Shown here in pieces: positions 35,699 through 44,232 of a DNA stretch of 64,000 bases. The position numbers and the translations under genes were made by a program. Positions within the stretch are counted from its first letter, which is position 1; each line of letters begins with the position of its first letter. The notes beneath the pieces are model-generated. The model was not told where the DNA came from. It searched no databases and worked only from the letters and a program-made list of their open reading frames with translations. The stretch spans positions 1-64,000 of the forward strand of contig NZ_JALJCL010000001.1 in NCBI RefSeq assembly GCF_023698535.1, written 5' to 3'. The stretch is from Halorientalis regularis (GTDB lineage: Archaea; Halobacteriota; Halobacteria; Halobacteriales; Haloarculaceae).

Positions 35699-36316
35699 TC
35701 AGACGTACGGCAGGCCGTCGGCCGTCTCGGAGATGGCCTGCTGGTTGGCCTTCATCAGGGCCGTCGTGTCCCAGATGCCATCCACGAGGGCCTTCCGCTG
35801 GCCCTCGTCGACGGTCACGTCGACGGTCTTGCCGTCGTAGGTCACAGTTTCGTCGGCCACGTCGATGTCGATCTCGGCGTCAGGGTTCTCGTCGACGAAG
35901 TTCTGCAGGTCCTCGATGGTCTCCTGGTCGCCCGTCACCGTCGGCATCCCGAGTGCGAGACAGTTGCCGGCGAAGATCTCGGCGAAGGACTCGCCGATGA
36001 ACGCGTCGATGCCCCAGCGCATCAGCGCCTGGGGCGCGTGTTCGCGGGACGAGCCACAGCCGAAGTTCGCGTTGACGACCATGATATTGGCGTCCTGGAA
36101 CCGATCCTCGTTCATCGGGTGGTCCTTGGGCTCGTCCTCGTCGTCGAACCGCTGATCGAAGAAGGAGAACTCCCCGAGGCCGTCGAAGGTGACGACCTTC
36201 ATGAACCGCGCCGGAATGATCTGGTCGGTGTCGATGTCGTTCCCGCGGATCGGGATCCCCGAGCCCGTGACTTCCTTGACTTCGGGGATCTCTACCTCAT
36301 CAGCCTCCCGACTCAT
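35699..36316 (-). CDS. leuD: 3-isopropylmalate dehydratase small subunit
   Basis: A 205-residue swivelling-domain subunit. It shows '[20 protein letters not shown]', '[20 protein letters not shown]' (the substrate-binding GSSREHA signature) and '[20 protein letters not shown]'. It pairs with LeuC to isomerise 2- to 3-isopropylmalate through an Fe-S centre, and the same enzyme can serve citramalate-derived isoleucine synthesis. Its ATG overlaps the leuC stop by 4 bp. Length is usual for the family. Confidence 0.95.
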   Translation of the reverse strand: MSREADEVEIPEVKEVTGSGIPIRGNDIDTDQIIPARFMKVVTFDGLGEFSFFDQRFDDEDEPKDHPMNEDRFQDANIMVVNANFGCGSSREHAPQALMRWGIDAFIGESFAEIFAGNCLALGMPTVTGDQETIEDLQNFVDENPDAEIDIDVADETVTYDGKTVDVTVDEGQRKALVDGIWDTTALMKANQQAISETADGLPYV

Positions 36317-37734
36317 ACACTGACCACCTCCTCGAGATCGCGCACGTCAGTCACTTCCCCGTTGATCGCCGCCGCGGCGACCATCTGGGGGTTCATCAGG
36401 ACCGTCCGACCGTCCTTGCTCCCCTGGCGGCCGACGAAGTTCCGGTTCGAGGAGGAGGCACAGGCCTCGTCACCCTCCAGCTGGTCCTCGTTCATCCCCA
36501 GACACATCGAACAGCCGGCGTTGCGCCAGTCGAAGCCGGCCTCGGTGAAGACATCCTTCAGCCCTTCCTCCTCGGCAGCCCGCTGGACGCGCTGGCTGCC
36601 GGGGACGACGAACGCGCGCACGTCGTCGGGGACTTGACGGCCCTCGACGATCTCCGCTGCGCGTCGCAGGTCGGGCAGGCGGGCGTTCGTACACGACCCC
36701 AGGAAGGCCACGTCGATGTCGTAGCCCTCCATCGTGTCGCCGGGTTCGACGCGCATGTGTTCCTGGGCGCGCCGGGCGGTGTCTTGTTTCTCTGGCGGGA
36801 GGTCCTCGGGTTCCGGGATGGGATCGGTGACCCCCACGCCCTGGCCGGGCGTGGTGCCCCACGTGACGACGGGTTCCAGTTCACTCGCGTCGATGTGGAC
36901 CACGTCGTCGTACTCCGCGTCGTCGTCGCTGCGGATGGACTCCCAGTACGGCTTGAGTTCCTCGAATTTCTCGGGGTGCTCCTGGAAGTAGTCCGTTTGC
37001 TCCAGCCACTCGTAGGTGGTCTCGTCGGGGTTGACGTAGCCCGCGCGAGCGCCACCCTCGATGGACATGTTACAGATCGACATCCGTCCCTCCATGCCCA
37101 GATCCTCGATGGCCTCGCCGGCGTACTCGTAGACGTAGCCGACGCCGCCCTCCGTGCCCAGACGGCGGATAATCTCCAGGATGATGTCCTTGGCCTCGAC
37201 GCCCTCGGCGAGTTCGCCGTCGACCTGGATCTTCCGGACCTTCTGTTTCTCCATCGCGATGGTCTGGGTCGCCAGCACGTCACGGATCTGGCTGGTCCCG
37301 ATGCCGAACGCCAGCGCGCCGAACGCGCCGTGGGTGGAGGTGTGGCTGTCGCCACAGACGATGGTCTTGCCGGGTTGGGTCAGTCCCTGCTCCGGGCCGA
37401 TGACGTGGACGATGCCCTGCTCGCCGGTCTCCGGCGAGAGGAACTCGATGCCCGCGTCACGGACGTTCTCCTCCAGTTCGGACATCATCTCTTCGGCCGC
37501 GTCGTCGCTGTAGGGCCGGGACTGGTCCGCGGTGGGGACGATGTGGTCGACGGTCGCCAGCGTCAGGTCTGGCCGGGCGACCTCCAGGTCCCGTTCCTGG
37601 AGCATCCCGAACGCCTGCGGGCTCGTGACCTCGTGGATGAGGTGCAGGCCAACGAACAGCTGATCCTGCCCGTTTGGCAGCGTCGTCACCTTGTGTCGAT
37701 CCCAGACTTTGTCGTACAGCGTATTGTCACTCAT
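36313..37734 (-). CDS. leuC: 3-isopropylmalate dehydratase large subunit
   Basis: A 473-residue aconitase-family protein. It shows '[20 protein letters not shown]', '[20 protein letters not shown]' (first cluster Cys), '[20 protein letters not shown]' (second) and '[15 protein letters not shown]' (third), with '[20 protein letters not shown]' near the end. It binds the 4Fe-4S cluster of the LeuCD isomerase. Its ATG overlaps the stop of a 38-codon ORF by ATGA, and its own stop overlaps leuD, so translation of the whole segment is coupled. Confidence 0.96.
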   Translation of the reverse strand: MSDNTLYDKVWDRHKVTTLPNGQDQLFVGLHLIHEVTSPQAFGMLQERDLEVARPDLTLATVDHIVPTADQSRPYSDDAAEEMMSELEENVRDAGIEFLSPETGEQGIVHVIGPEQGLTQPGKTIVCGDSHTSTHGAFGALAFGIGTSQIRDVLATQTIAMEKQKVRKIQVDGELAEGVEAKDIILEIIRRLGTEGGVGYVYEYAGEAIEDLGMEGRMSICNMSIEGGARAGYVNPDETTYEWLEQTDYFQEHPEKFEELKPYWESIRSDDDAEYDDVVHIDASELEPVVTWGTTPGQGVGVTDPIPEPEDLPPEKQDTARRAQEHMRVEPGDTMEGYDIDVAFLGSCTNARLPDLRRAAEIVEGRQVPDDVRAFVVPGSQRVQRAAEEEGLKDVFTEAGFDWRNAGCSMCLGMNEDQLEGDEACASSSNRNFVGRQGSKDGRTVLMNPQMVAAAAINGEVTDVRDLEEVVSV

Positions 37735-37847
37735 GCTGTCTCAGCTCGTCCTTCGGTGCCACGCTCGAAGGCACGCTCCGCGCCTTCGCCGTGTGGCGGT
37801 GTGTGGTCCACGTCGCGCATCGTCTGTCGGTCGGATTCCTCGGTCAT
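37731..37847 (-). CDS. 38-residue ORF translationally coupled between ilvC and leuC
   Basis: This frame starts at ATG 37847, which overlaps the ilvC stop as ATGA, and ends at TGA 37731-37733, which overlaps the leuC ATG as ATGA. It exactly bridges the two genes. The product is very polar and looks unstructured, with '[20 protein letters not shown]' in the middle and no Cys or hydrophobic helix. I recall that other haloarchaea also carry a small hypothetical gene at this position in the ilv-leu operon, but cannot check it here. Either the peptide is functional or the frame keeps ribosomes moving to leuC. Confidence 0.65.
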   Translation of the reverse strand: MTEESDRQTMRDVDHTPPHGEGAERAFERGTEGRAETA

Positions 37848-38845
37848 TCTTGCTCCTCGTCCCATGCGAAGAGGTCGCGCAGGCGTTCGCCGACCGCCTC
37901 GATCTGGTGGTCCTGTTCGGCCTGTCGGTACTGCTTGTAGGCCGGCCGGTTGGCCTGGTTCTCGTTGATCCACTCGCGGGCGAACTCGCCGTTCTGGACG
38001 CCCTCGAGGATCTCTTCCATCCCTTCGCGGTCGATGACCGACTCGCCGCGGGTTAGGCCGCCGTACTCGGCGGTATCGGAGACGGAGTTCCACATCTCCA
38101 TGTGGCCGCCCTCGTACATCAGATCGACGATGAGTTTGAGTTCGTTCAGACACTCGAAGTAGGCCATCTCCGGGGAGTAGCCCGCGTCCACGAGCGTCTC
38201 GAAGCCGGCCTTCACGAGGTCGGTCACGCCGCCACAGAGGACGGCCTGCTCGCCGAACAGGTCGGTCTCGGTCTCCTCGCGGAACGTGGTCTGGATCGTG
38301 CCGGCACGCGTACAGCCGATGGCCTTCGCGTAGGCCAGCCCCTCCGCTTTGGCCTCGCCCGTCGCATCCTGATAGATGGCCAGCAGGCCGGGCGTCCCCT
38401 CGCCTTTCTCGTAGTTCCGGCGCACGAGGTGGCCCGGAGACTTGGGCGCGACCATGGTCACGTCCACGTCTTCCGGGGGCTCGATCTGGCCGTAGTGGAT
38501 GTTGAACCCGTGGGCGAACTGGAGCGTGTCGCCGGCGTCGAGTTCGTCGCGGATCTGGTCGTAGACCGCGGGCTGAACGGTGTCGGGAACGAGCATCTTC
38601 ACGATGTCGCCCTGGGACGCCGCGTCGACCGGCGTCGTCACTTCGAGCCCTTCGTCTTTGGCGGCCTCGCGCGAGGACGACCCCTTCCGGAGGCCGACGA
38701 CCACGTCGACACCGCTGTCTTGGAGGTTGAGCGCGTGGGCGTGGCCCTGGCTCCCGTAGCCCAGTACGGCCACGGTCTTATCTTCGATGTTCGATACGTC
38801 GGCATCCTCGTCGTAGTAGATCTCGCTGGTAAATTCGTCAGTCAT
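37844..38845 (-). CDS. ilvC: Ketol-acid reductoisomerase
   Basis: A 333-residue class I KARI. The Rossmann motif '[20 protein letters not shown]' is followed by '[19 protein letters not shown]' (cofactor-selecting loop with R and SSS, suggesting NADPH). Metal and substrate residues lie in '[20 protein letters not shown]' and '[20 protein letters not shown]'. It converts acetolactate or acetohydroxybutyrate to the dihydroxy acids of valine/leucine/isoleucine synthesis. It overlaps ilvN by 8 bp upstream and the 38-codon ORF by 4 bp downstream. Confidence 0.97.
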   Translation of the reverse strand: MTDEFTSEIYYDEDADVSNIEDKTVAVLGYGSQGHAHALNLQDSGVDVVVGLRKGSSSREAAKDEGLEVTTPVDAASQGDIVKMLVPDTVQPAVYDQIRDELDAGDTLQFAHGFNIHYGQIEPPEDVDVTMVAPKSPGHLVRRNYEKGEGTPGLLAIYQDATGEAKAEGLAYAKAIGCTRAGTIQTTFREETETDLFGEQAVLCGGVTDLVKAGFETLVDAGYSPEMAYFECLNELKLIVDLMYEGGHMEMWNSVSDTAEYGGLTRGESVIDREGMEEILEGVQNGEFAREWINENQANRPAYKQYRQAEQDHQIEAVGERLRDLFAWDEEQE

Positions 38846-39485
38846 CGTCTGCTGGCACCTCTGTGTCCGCAGTCAGTTTCACTTCGTCTTCGACTTCCGC
38901 CGTCTGCTGTTCGCCGCGGGAGAGCGCGGCGTAGCCCGTCCGGACGATCTCCCGGATGCCGAACTGCTTGTACGCGTCGATGGCGTCGTCGATCTTCTGG
39001 ACGTTGCCGGTGATCTCGACGGTGATCGTTCGGGGCCCGGCGTCGAGGGTCTCGCCGCCGTACATCTCGGTGATAGCGTGAACTTTGTCCGGTTCCTCGC
39101 CGTTGACCTTCACGATCACCAGTTCACGCTGTATCGAATCGTGGTCCAGTTCCCGCACCGAGATCACGGGGATCAGCTTCCGCAGCTGCTTTTTCGCCTG
39201 CTGAATCCCGGGTCGGGTCTCCTCGATGACGATCGTCATGCGCGCCCGGCTCTCGTCCACGGTTGTACCAACCGTGAGACTCTCGATGTTGAATTGCCGC
39301 CGACTGAACAGGCCCGACACCTCCGCCAGGACGCCGGGCTCGTGTTCGACCAGCGCCGACAGCACCGCGCGGCGCGGTTCGTGTTTCGCCTCCGCTTCGG
39401 GGTCGATGCGAATACCGTCCTCGTTGCGCCGGCCCTCGGGTCGCATCCGCTCGCCCGGGCCCGGCCCTGGAAGTTTCCCTGTCAT
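38838..39485 (-). CDS. ilvN: Acetolactate synthase small (regulatory) subunit
   Basis: A 215-residue protein with an N-terminal ACT domain ('[20 protein letters not shown]', '[20 protein letters not shown]') that in this family binds valine for feedback inhibition, and the ALS small-subunit C-terminal domain ('[20 protein letters not shown]'). About 35 acidic/Gly residues precede the ACT domain, longer than in bacteria. It begins 2 bp after the ilvB stop and overlaps ilvC by 8 bp. Confidence 0.95.
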   Translation of the reverse strand: MTGKLPGPGPGERMRPEGRRNEDGIRIDPEAEAKHEPRRAVLSALVEHEPGVLAEVSGLFSRRQFNIESLTVGTTVDESRARMTIVIEETRPGIQQAKKQLRKLIPVISVRELDHDSIQRELVIVKVNGEEPDKVHAITEMYGGETLDAGPRTITVEITGNVQKIDDAIDAYKQFGIREIVRTGYAALSRGEQQTAEVEDEVKLTADTEVPADDD

Positions 39486-39487
39486 CG

Positions 39488-41281
39488 TCAGATCTCGTCC
39501 AGATGGTCTTCCGACAGCGCGAACAGGCTGTTGTCACCGCCGCTGGGCACCATCGGGTACACGTTCTCTTCGGGGTCGATGATCGCGTCGACGACCGCCG
39601 GCCCGTCGTAGGCAAGCGCCTTCTGGATGACCTCGTCGACTTCGTCGTAGTCTTCCAGCCGGAAGCCACGAGCGCCGTAGGCCTCTGCGAGCTTGTCGAA
39701 TTCGGGCACCCACGGATACTCCGAGGCCATCCGGCGACCCTCGTAGAAGCCGTCCTGCCACTGGCGGACCATCCCGACCGCCTCGTTGTTCAGGACGACG
39801 ATTGTGATGTCGAGGTTCTCCCGCACCGCAACGGAGAGTTCCTGACTCGTCATCAGGAAGGAGCCGTCGCCCTCGAAGGCGATAACCTCCTTGTCGGGTT
39901 TGGCCAGTTTCGCACCGATGGCCGCGGGGAACCCGTAGCCCATCGTCCCCAGGCCGTGGGAGGTGACCCACGTCCGGGGTTCCGTCCAGGTCCAGTACTG
40001 CCAGGCCCACATCTGGTGTTGCCCGACACCGGCCGTGACGATGGTGTCGTCGGGCATGGCCTCGTCGAACTGCTCGACGATGTACTGGGGCTTGAGCGGT
40101 CGATCCTCGGGCATCTCGTAGTCCAGCGGGTACTCGTCTTTCCAGGTCTGGCACTGTTCGCGCCAGGCCTCGGCCCTCGGCGAGTCCGTCATGGCGTCGG
40201 CCAGCTGGTCCAGCACCGCCTTGGCGTCGCCCAGCAGGGGGTAGTCGGCCTTGACGTTCTTACTGATCTCGGCCGGGTCGATGTCGACGTGAACGATGTC
40301 GGCATCCGGCGCGAACGTCTTCACGTCGCCGGTCAGCCGGTCGTCGAACCGCGTCCCGATGGCGAGCATGCAGTCGGTCAGCGTGATCGCCATGTTGGCG
40401 TAGCCGGTGCCGTGCATGCCGGCGATGCCCATCGACAGCTCGTGGGTCTGGTCGAAGGCACCGGTCCCCGGCATCGTCGTCATGACCGGAATGTCGTGTT
40501 CCTTGGCGAACGCCCGCAGTTCGTCGCTGGCGTTGGCCTTGATCACGCCACCGCCGGCCAGGATGATCGGTTTCTCGGCGTCGGAGATCACGTCGGCCAC
40601 CTCGGAGACGGCGTCCTCGTCGGCCTTCTCCGGCGGGTTGTACGTGTCCGGCATCTCCGGCTTGCCCGGTTCCACGTCGGTCTCGGGCTGGGTCACGTCC
40701 TTGGGCAGGTCGACCAGCGTCGGTCCCTGCCGGCCCTCGTCGGCCAGCGCGAAGGCCGTACTCACGTCGTCGCCCACCTCGTCGGGCGAGGCCGCGAAGT
40801 GGTTGTACTTGGTTATCGGCTGGGTGACGCCGATGGTGTCGGTCTCCTGGAAGGCGTCGTTGCCCACCAGGTCGGTCGGTACCTGCCCCGTCAGCGCGAT
40901 TAGCGGGTCCGAGTCCATGCTGGCGTCGGCGATGCCGGTCACCAGATTGGTGGCACCCGGGCCCGAAGTGGCCATGCAGACGCCCGGATCGCCGGTGACG
41001 ATCCCGTATGCGTCGGCGGCGTGGACTGCACCCTGTTCGTGGGCCATCGTGACGTGGGTCATGTCCGACTCGCTGTACAGCGCGTCGTAGACGGGCATGA
41101 TCGCCCCGCCCTGCACGCCGAACAGGTAGTCGACGCCGGCGTTTTTCAGGGCCGCGACGACCGCGTCCGCGCCGGTCTCGATGGGTTCGACGTGGCTCTC
41201 GCCCTCGGGTTCGTCCGGTCTGTCGTCCGTCGCTTCCGTTTCGACTTCGTCCGCGTGTGGTGTCTGTGCGCTATCGCTCAT
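39488..41281 (-). CDS. ilvB: Acetolactate synthase large (catalytic) subunit
   Basis: A 597-residue ThDP enzyme. It shows 'YLFGVQGGAIMPVYDALY' (with 'MAHEQGAVHAADAYGIVTGD' carrying the catalytic Glu), the FAD region 'GTRFDDRLTGDVKTFAPDAD', and the ThDP motif 'FEGDGSFLMTSQELSVAVRE' ending in VLNN. It condenses pyruvate with pyruvate or 2-oxobutyrate. A 40-residue acidic N-terminal extension precedes the domain. GGAGG lies 7 bp before the ATG. That ATG also overlaps the stop of a 13-codon mini-ORF, so initiation is probably coupled and leader-controlled. Confidence 0.97.
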   Translation of the reverse strand: MSDSAQTPHADEVETEATDDRPDEPEGESHVEPIETGADAVVAALKNAGVDYLFGVQGGAIMPVYDALYSESDMTHVTMAHEQGAVHAADAYGIVTGDPGVCMATSGPGATNLVTGIADASMDSDPLIALTGQVPTDLVGNDAFQETDTIGVTQPITKYNHFAASPDEVGDDVSTAFALADEGRQGPTLVDLPKDVTQPETDVEPGKPEMPDTYNPPEKADEDAVSEVADVISDAEKPIILAGGGVIKANASDELRAFAKEHDIPVMTTMPGTGAFDQTHELSMGIAGMHGTGYANMAITLTDCMLAIGTRFDDRLTGDVKTFAPDADIVHVDIDPAEISKNVKADYPLLGDAKAVLDQLADAMTDSPRAEAWREQCQTWKDEYPLDYEMPEDRPLKPQYIVEQFDEAMPDDTIVTAGVGQHQMWAWQYWTWTEPRTWVTSHGLGTMGYGFPAAIGAKLAKPDKEVIAFEGDGSFLMTSQELSVAVRENLDITIVVLNNEAVGMVRQWQDGFYEGRRMASEYPWVPEFDKLAEAYGARGFRLEDYDEVDEVIQKALAYDGPAVVDAIIDPEENVYPMVPSGGDNSLFALSEDHLDEI

Positions 41282-41319
41282 GTGGGTTCCTCCGTCCGTT
41301 GTGTGCGTGGTCGTTGCAT
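41278..41319 (-). CDS. 13-codon mini-ORF overlapping the ilvB start
   Basis: The frame from ATG 41319 encodes MQRPRTQRTEEPT and ends in a TGA sharing ATGA with the ilvB start. A GGGAGG Shine-Dalgarno lies 6 bp upstream of its ATG, and the ilvB GGAGG is within the mini-ORF itself. Ribosomes translating it would unwind and deliver themselves to the ilvB start. The peptide has no branched-chain residues, so it looks like a coupling device rather than a sensor. Confidence 0.5.
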   Translation of the reverse strand: MQRPRTQRTEEPT

Positions 41320-41374
41320 GTGTCGCCTCCCGGTCGCTACCGACTGTGCTGCAGAATTCGGGGTGAGAACGTGT

Positions 41375-41396
41375 GTAGGGGCTACAGGGCCCCTAC
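41375..41396 (-). promoter_or_regulatory. 8-bp hairpin spanning the end of the ilv leader peptide
   Basis: GTAGGGGC and GCCCCTAC pair perfectly around the 6-nt loop CCTGTA in the leader RNA. The 5' arm covers the Val-Gly-Ala codons of the leader peptide, the loop holds the last Leu codon and the first bases of the stop, and the 3' arm follows. A ribosome stalled at the Ile-Val codons would mask the 5' arm. There is no U-run after the hairpin, so a classical terminator is not evident. Confidence 0.6.
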
Positions 41397-41465
41397 GATA
41401 CCCGCGAGAATCACGAGCGCGCCGCTGGGGTCGGGGGCGCTCCCGGGTCCAGCACGCGCGGTCAT
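41382..41465 (-). CDS. Candidate ilv leader peptide (27 residues)
   Basis: The frame from ATG 41465 to TAG 41382 encodes 27 residues ending ALVILAGIVGAL, in which 7 of 12 are Leu, Val or Ile, the products of the downstream pathway. The TATA box centred near 41496 lies 31 bp upstream, so the mRNA should start almost at this ATG. ilvB itself begins about 185 nt later with its own Shine-Dalgarno. Position and composition match the leader peptides of bacterial ilvB and ilvGMEDA operons. The N-terminal half is Gly/Pro/Ala-rich. Expression is inferred. Confidence 0.6.
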   Translation of the reverse strand: MTARAGPGSAPDPSGALVILAGIVGAL

Positions 41466-41490
41466 CGTATGCCGAGTAGGCCCGTCCAGT

Positions 41491-41500
41491 GATATAATTC
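41491..41500 (-). promoter_or_regulatory. TATA box of the ilvBNC-leuCD operon
   Basis: Plus-strand gatataattc (TATA core 41493-41499) is the only AT-rich element in the 283-bp gap between leuA and ilvB. It predicts transcription from about 41468, just before the leader peptide ATG and about 185 nt before ilvB. Confidence 0.65.
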
Positions 41501-41563
41501 TTCCGAGTCGTCACGCCCTTTACCAGCCGCTGACGGGCGCGAGCACCGCGAGGGGAGGCCATG

Positions 41564-42793
41564 TTAGACCCGGACCTCCTCCTCGGTGACGCCGACTTCA
41601 CGGGCGAACTTCTCCAGCACGTCCATCGTGACCCGCTTTTTTTCGGCGCCGTAGTCTTTGACGCGACGGGTGACCTCACGGACTTCCTCCTCGGTGGGGT
41701 CGTACCCGGCGTCGACCAGCCGCTCCCGGACGGAGTGCTGGCCGGTGTGTTTCCCGAGGACGAGCTCGCGCTCGGCCCCGACCATCTCCGGCGTCATCAC
41801 ACCCGGCTCGAACGTGTCCGAGTTCTCGATGACGCCCGCGGCGTGGATGCCGCTCTCGTGGGAGAAGGCGTTCTCGCCGACCACCGGCTTGTTCGCCGGC
41901 ACCGGAATCGACGACCGGTCCTCGACGAGCCGCGACAGCTCGGTGATGCGAGTCGTGTCGATGTGGGTCTCCACGTCGTAGAGACTCTCGAGGGCCATCA
42001 CGACCTCCTCGTAGGCCGCGTTGCCCGCCCGCTCACCGATGCCGTTGACCGACACCTGCGACTGGCTCGCGCCAGCTTCGAAGCCCGACAGGGCGTTCGC
42101 CGCTGCCAGCCCGAAGTCGTCGTGTGTGTGAACGTCCACGCGCGCGTCGATGGCATCGACTACCTTTTCGACCATGTCGTAGAACCGCCGCGGCGTGGCG
42201 ACGCCGCAGGTGTCCGGAATGTTCACCCAGTCGGCGCCGGCCGCGTCGGCGGCCTGTACGACCTCGATCAGGAAGTCTTCGTCCGTTCGCGTGGCGTCCA
42301 TCGGCGAGAACATACACTCGACGCCGGCTTCCGTGACACGCTCGACGCTCTCGACGGCGGCCTGTTTGGCCTCCTCGCGAGTGGCGTGCATGGAGTCCTG
42401 TAGCTGCACGTCGCTGGTGGACACGAACACGTGTACCAGATCGACGCCGCTGTCGAGTGCAGCCTCGACGTCCTCGTCGACCACGCGCGCTAACCCACAG
42501 ACTTCGCTGTTCTGTGCGGATTCGGCGATGTCGCGGACGGCCTCGAACTCCGCGTCCGAGTTGACCGGGAACCCCGCCTCGATGACGTGGGTACCCATGT
42601 CGTCCAGCACAGCCGCTATCTCGCGTTTGTCGTCGTACGAGAACGACGTGCGTGGCGACTGCTCACCGTCGCGCAGCGTGGTGTCGAAAATGCGCGCTTC
42701 TGTTATCTCAGAAGTGGAATCCAGTGTGCCCTGGAAGAACTCGATCCGCCGGGGATCCCGACGTGCCCTCTGTATCGTTGGACATTGTAGCAC
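41564..42793 (-). CDS. leuA: 2-isopropylmalate/citramalate synthase family, short form lacking the regulatory domain
   Basis: A 409-residue DRE-TIM metallolyase. It shows 'ARIFDTTLRDGEQSPRTSFS' (catalytic Arg, metal Asp), 'VNIPDTCGVATPRRFYDMVE', 'VDVHTHDDFGLAAANALSGF' (HxH metal ligands) and 'HESGIHAAGVIENSDTFEP'. It condenses acetyl-CoA with 2-oxoisovalerate or pyruvate. It ends shortly after the catalytic/subdomain region, without the C-terminal LeuA dimer allosteric domain of about 500-residue enzymes. A TATA box at 42815-42823 puts the transcript start at about 42793, where a GTG is the only start upstream of the catalytic motif, so I use that. Substrate choice (LeuA or CimA) is open. Confidence 0.85.
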   Translation of the reverse strand: MLQCPTIQRARRDPRRIEFFQGTLDSTSEITEARIFDTTLRDGEQSPRTSFSYDDKREIAAVLDDMGTHVIEAGFPVNSDAEFEAVRDIAESAQNSEVCGLARVVDEDVEAALDSGVDLVHVFVSTSDVQLQDSMHATREEAKQAAVESVERVTEAGVECMFSPMDATRTDEDFLIEVVQAADAAGADWVNIPDTCGVATPRRFYDMVEKVVDAIDARVDVHTHDDFGLAAANALSGFEAGASQSQVSVNGIGERAGNAAYEEVVMALESLYDVETHIDTTRITELSRLVEDRSSIPVPANKPVVGENAFSHESGIHAAGVIENSDTFEPGVMTPEMVGAERELVLGKHTGQHSVRERLVDAGYDPTEEEVREVTRRVKDYGAEKKRVTMDVLEKFAREVGVTEEEVRV

Positions 42794-42814
42794 TTGTTCC
42801 AAAACCCCGTATCG

Positions 42815-42823
42815 TATATAAAA
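42815..42823 (-). promoter_or_regulatory. TATA box of leuA
   Basis: Plus-strand tatataaaa is centred 26 bp upstream of the GTG at 42793. This supports a leaderless leuA message starting with GTG and excludes the in-frame start at 42838, which would lie upstream of the promoter. Confidence 0.65.
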
Positions 42824-42901
42824 CTGTCCGTGCGACACGGCGTGTGCGTTTAATTGTCATATATCCAACGGGGAACTGCCATGGCCGACCCCCAGCAGGA
42901 T

Positions 42902-42911
42902 TTTTTATATT
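42902..42911 (+). promoter_or_regulatory. TATA box of the membrane/winged-helix gene
   Basis: tttttatatt is centred about 24 bp before the ATG at 42931, as expected for a leaderless transcript. Confidence 0.6.
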
Positions 42912-42930
42912 CCGGGCCACAGATCAGACT

Positions 42931-43593
42931 ATGTCCCTGCAATCGCGGCCCATCGCCCTCCTCCGGCGGTACTCCCTGGCGCTAGAACTCGCCGGTACGG
43001 CCACCGGGCTCCTCCTCGTCTGGTATTTCACCGACATCTCGGCCGGCGGCCTCGGCGGTGCAGCGATCGGAATCACCGCGGCGACGGTCTGGCCCCACGT
43101 CCGGCGGCGCTACGGGATCAATCGGGGCTGGGGCAAGCTCCCGCTCGGACTCGCACTGATCGGACTGGGCGCGTACGCCCTCGCGTTCACCGGTGGCAAC
43201 GACGCTCTCAAAGTGGCGTTCCTGGTCGTCGGCGCGTGGTTGGCACTCGATGGCGTCTACGACCTGCAGTCCGGTGCTGGCCGGACCGACCCGGGTGCAC
43301 CCGACGCCATGGACCGGTTCGGTGACGCGTCCATCGTCGGCCAGTCCCTCGACGAACGGCCGAAATCCGTCCCGGAACTGGACGACTCGCTCGACCTCTC
43401 CCGGTCGCGGATCGAGGACGCACTCGACACCCTGCTGGATCTGGACGTGATCGAACGCGACGGGGAGCGCTACACGTCGCGGCTGGACGACCGGAGCCTC
43501 ACCGACACACTCCGGACCGAACGGCGGCGGGCGCGTGAGCGGGTCGACGGCCTCCCCCAGCGCATCCTTCGGCCGTTCCGGCTATTCACCTGA
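42931..43593 (+). CDS. Membrane protein with C-terminal winged-helix-like domain
   Basis: A 220-residue protein. Residues about 15-110 contain three to four hydrophobic helices ('ALELAGTATGLLLVWYFTDI', 'LGLALIGLGAYALAFTGG', 'VAFLVVGAWLALDGVYDL'). The C-terminal part has a helix-turn-helix pattern ('SRSRIEDALDTLLDLDVIER'), suggesting a small regulator or sensor tethered at the membrane. ATG 42931 fits the TATA box. It is divergent from leuA across about 140 bp. The specific family is not recognised. Confidence 0.75.
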   Translation: MSLQSRPIALLRRYSLALELAGTATGLLLVWYFTDISAGGLGGAAIGITAATVWPHVRRRYGINRGWGKLPLGLALIGLGAYALAFTGGNDALKVAFLVVGAWLALDGVYDLQSGAGRTDPGAPDAMDRFGDASIVGQSLDERPKSVPELDDSLDLSRSRIEDALDTLLDLDVIERDGERYTSRLDDRSLTDTLRTERRRARERVDGLPQRILRPFRLFT

Positions 43594-43651
43594 ACGGCGT
43601 CCCGTCAGACGTTGCGAGGGGTTTTTGCCGGGCCAGTGCGAGGGAGCCGGT

Positions 43652-43942
43652 ATGAGCGATTTCGACCTCGACCTGCAGGCGGTCGAGGACCAGATGGACG
43701 ACGACGAGCGCGAGGGGAGCCGGATCGTGCTCGGCATCCTCGACGGCTCGACGCCCGACGAGGAGTGGATCGCGGAGGTCGACGGCGGTGCCGTACTCGT
43801 GCTGGACGTGGAGGGCGACGTGAACGAACTCGCCGCCGGATTCGCCCGCCAGGTGACGGAAATGGGCGGCGAATTGATGCGGTTTCGGAACTTCCTGCTC
43901 GTGACACCGCCGGGCGTCGTCGTCGACACCGAGCGGCTGTAA
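43652..43942 (+). CDS. DUF5779 family protein
   Basis: A 96-residue acidic protein. It starts MSDFDLDLQAVEDQMDDDER, followed by 'SRIVLGILDGSTPDEEWIAE', 'GAVLVLDVEGDVNELAAGFA' and 'LMRFRNFLLVTPPGVVVDTE', the pattern of haloarchaeal DUF5779. Function unknown. The ATG at 43652 gives the conserved start and lies 58 bp after the preceding gene, with no TATA evident, so co-transcription is possible. Confidence 0.8.
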   Translation: MSDFDLDLQAVEDQMDDDEREGSRIVLGILDGSTPDEEWIAEVDGGAVLVLDVEGDVNELAAGFARQVTEMGGELMRFRNFLLVTPPGVVVDTERL

Positions 43943-44232
43943 CGGAACGGGTCGAGACAGGGACCTCGTCCCGTCCCCCGGCAGGAACACCGAATCGTCG
44001 GACGGTCACGTCTCCGTGGACCGTTCGGTACGGGATGCACGGCGACGGAACAGCCACGGCGTCGACATGCAGTGGAGGAGCCGTACAGGGCTGCCGCTTG
44101 CATCAATCGGCTCGGGTAGTGGCCCGACGGACGCTGTTCGGGCCCCGAAACTGTGGTCGCCATCGCTTGTGCCAGACTTCAGCGTCTGAAGCCAGGCAGG
44201 TACTGTCGTTTGTGTACGGCACCTCCCCCCGA

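Noticed and set aside
34730-36637. Long plus-strand open frame opposite leuB and leuD
   Set aside because: It runs antisense to two complete enzymes with all catalytic motifs. Its Arg/Val/Asp-rich composition is the typical mirror of GC-biased haloarchaeal codons.
39503-40903. 466-codon plus-strand open frame opposite ilvB
   Set aside because: Antisense shadow of ilvB with no family motif. High GC leaves few stops in this frame.
42708-42785. 25-codon ATG frame (MSNDTEGTSGS...) out of frame within the 5' end of leuA, considered as a leu leader peptide
   Set aside because: It overlaps the only possible leuA N-terminus, contains a single Leu, and starts 8 nt after the leuA GTG. It could still be expressed but does not look like an attenuator.
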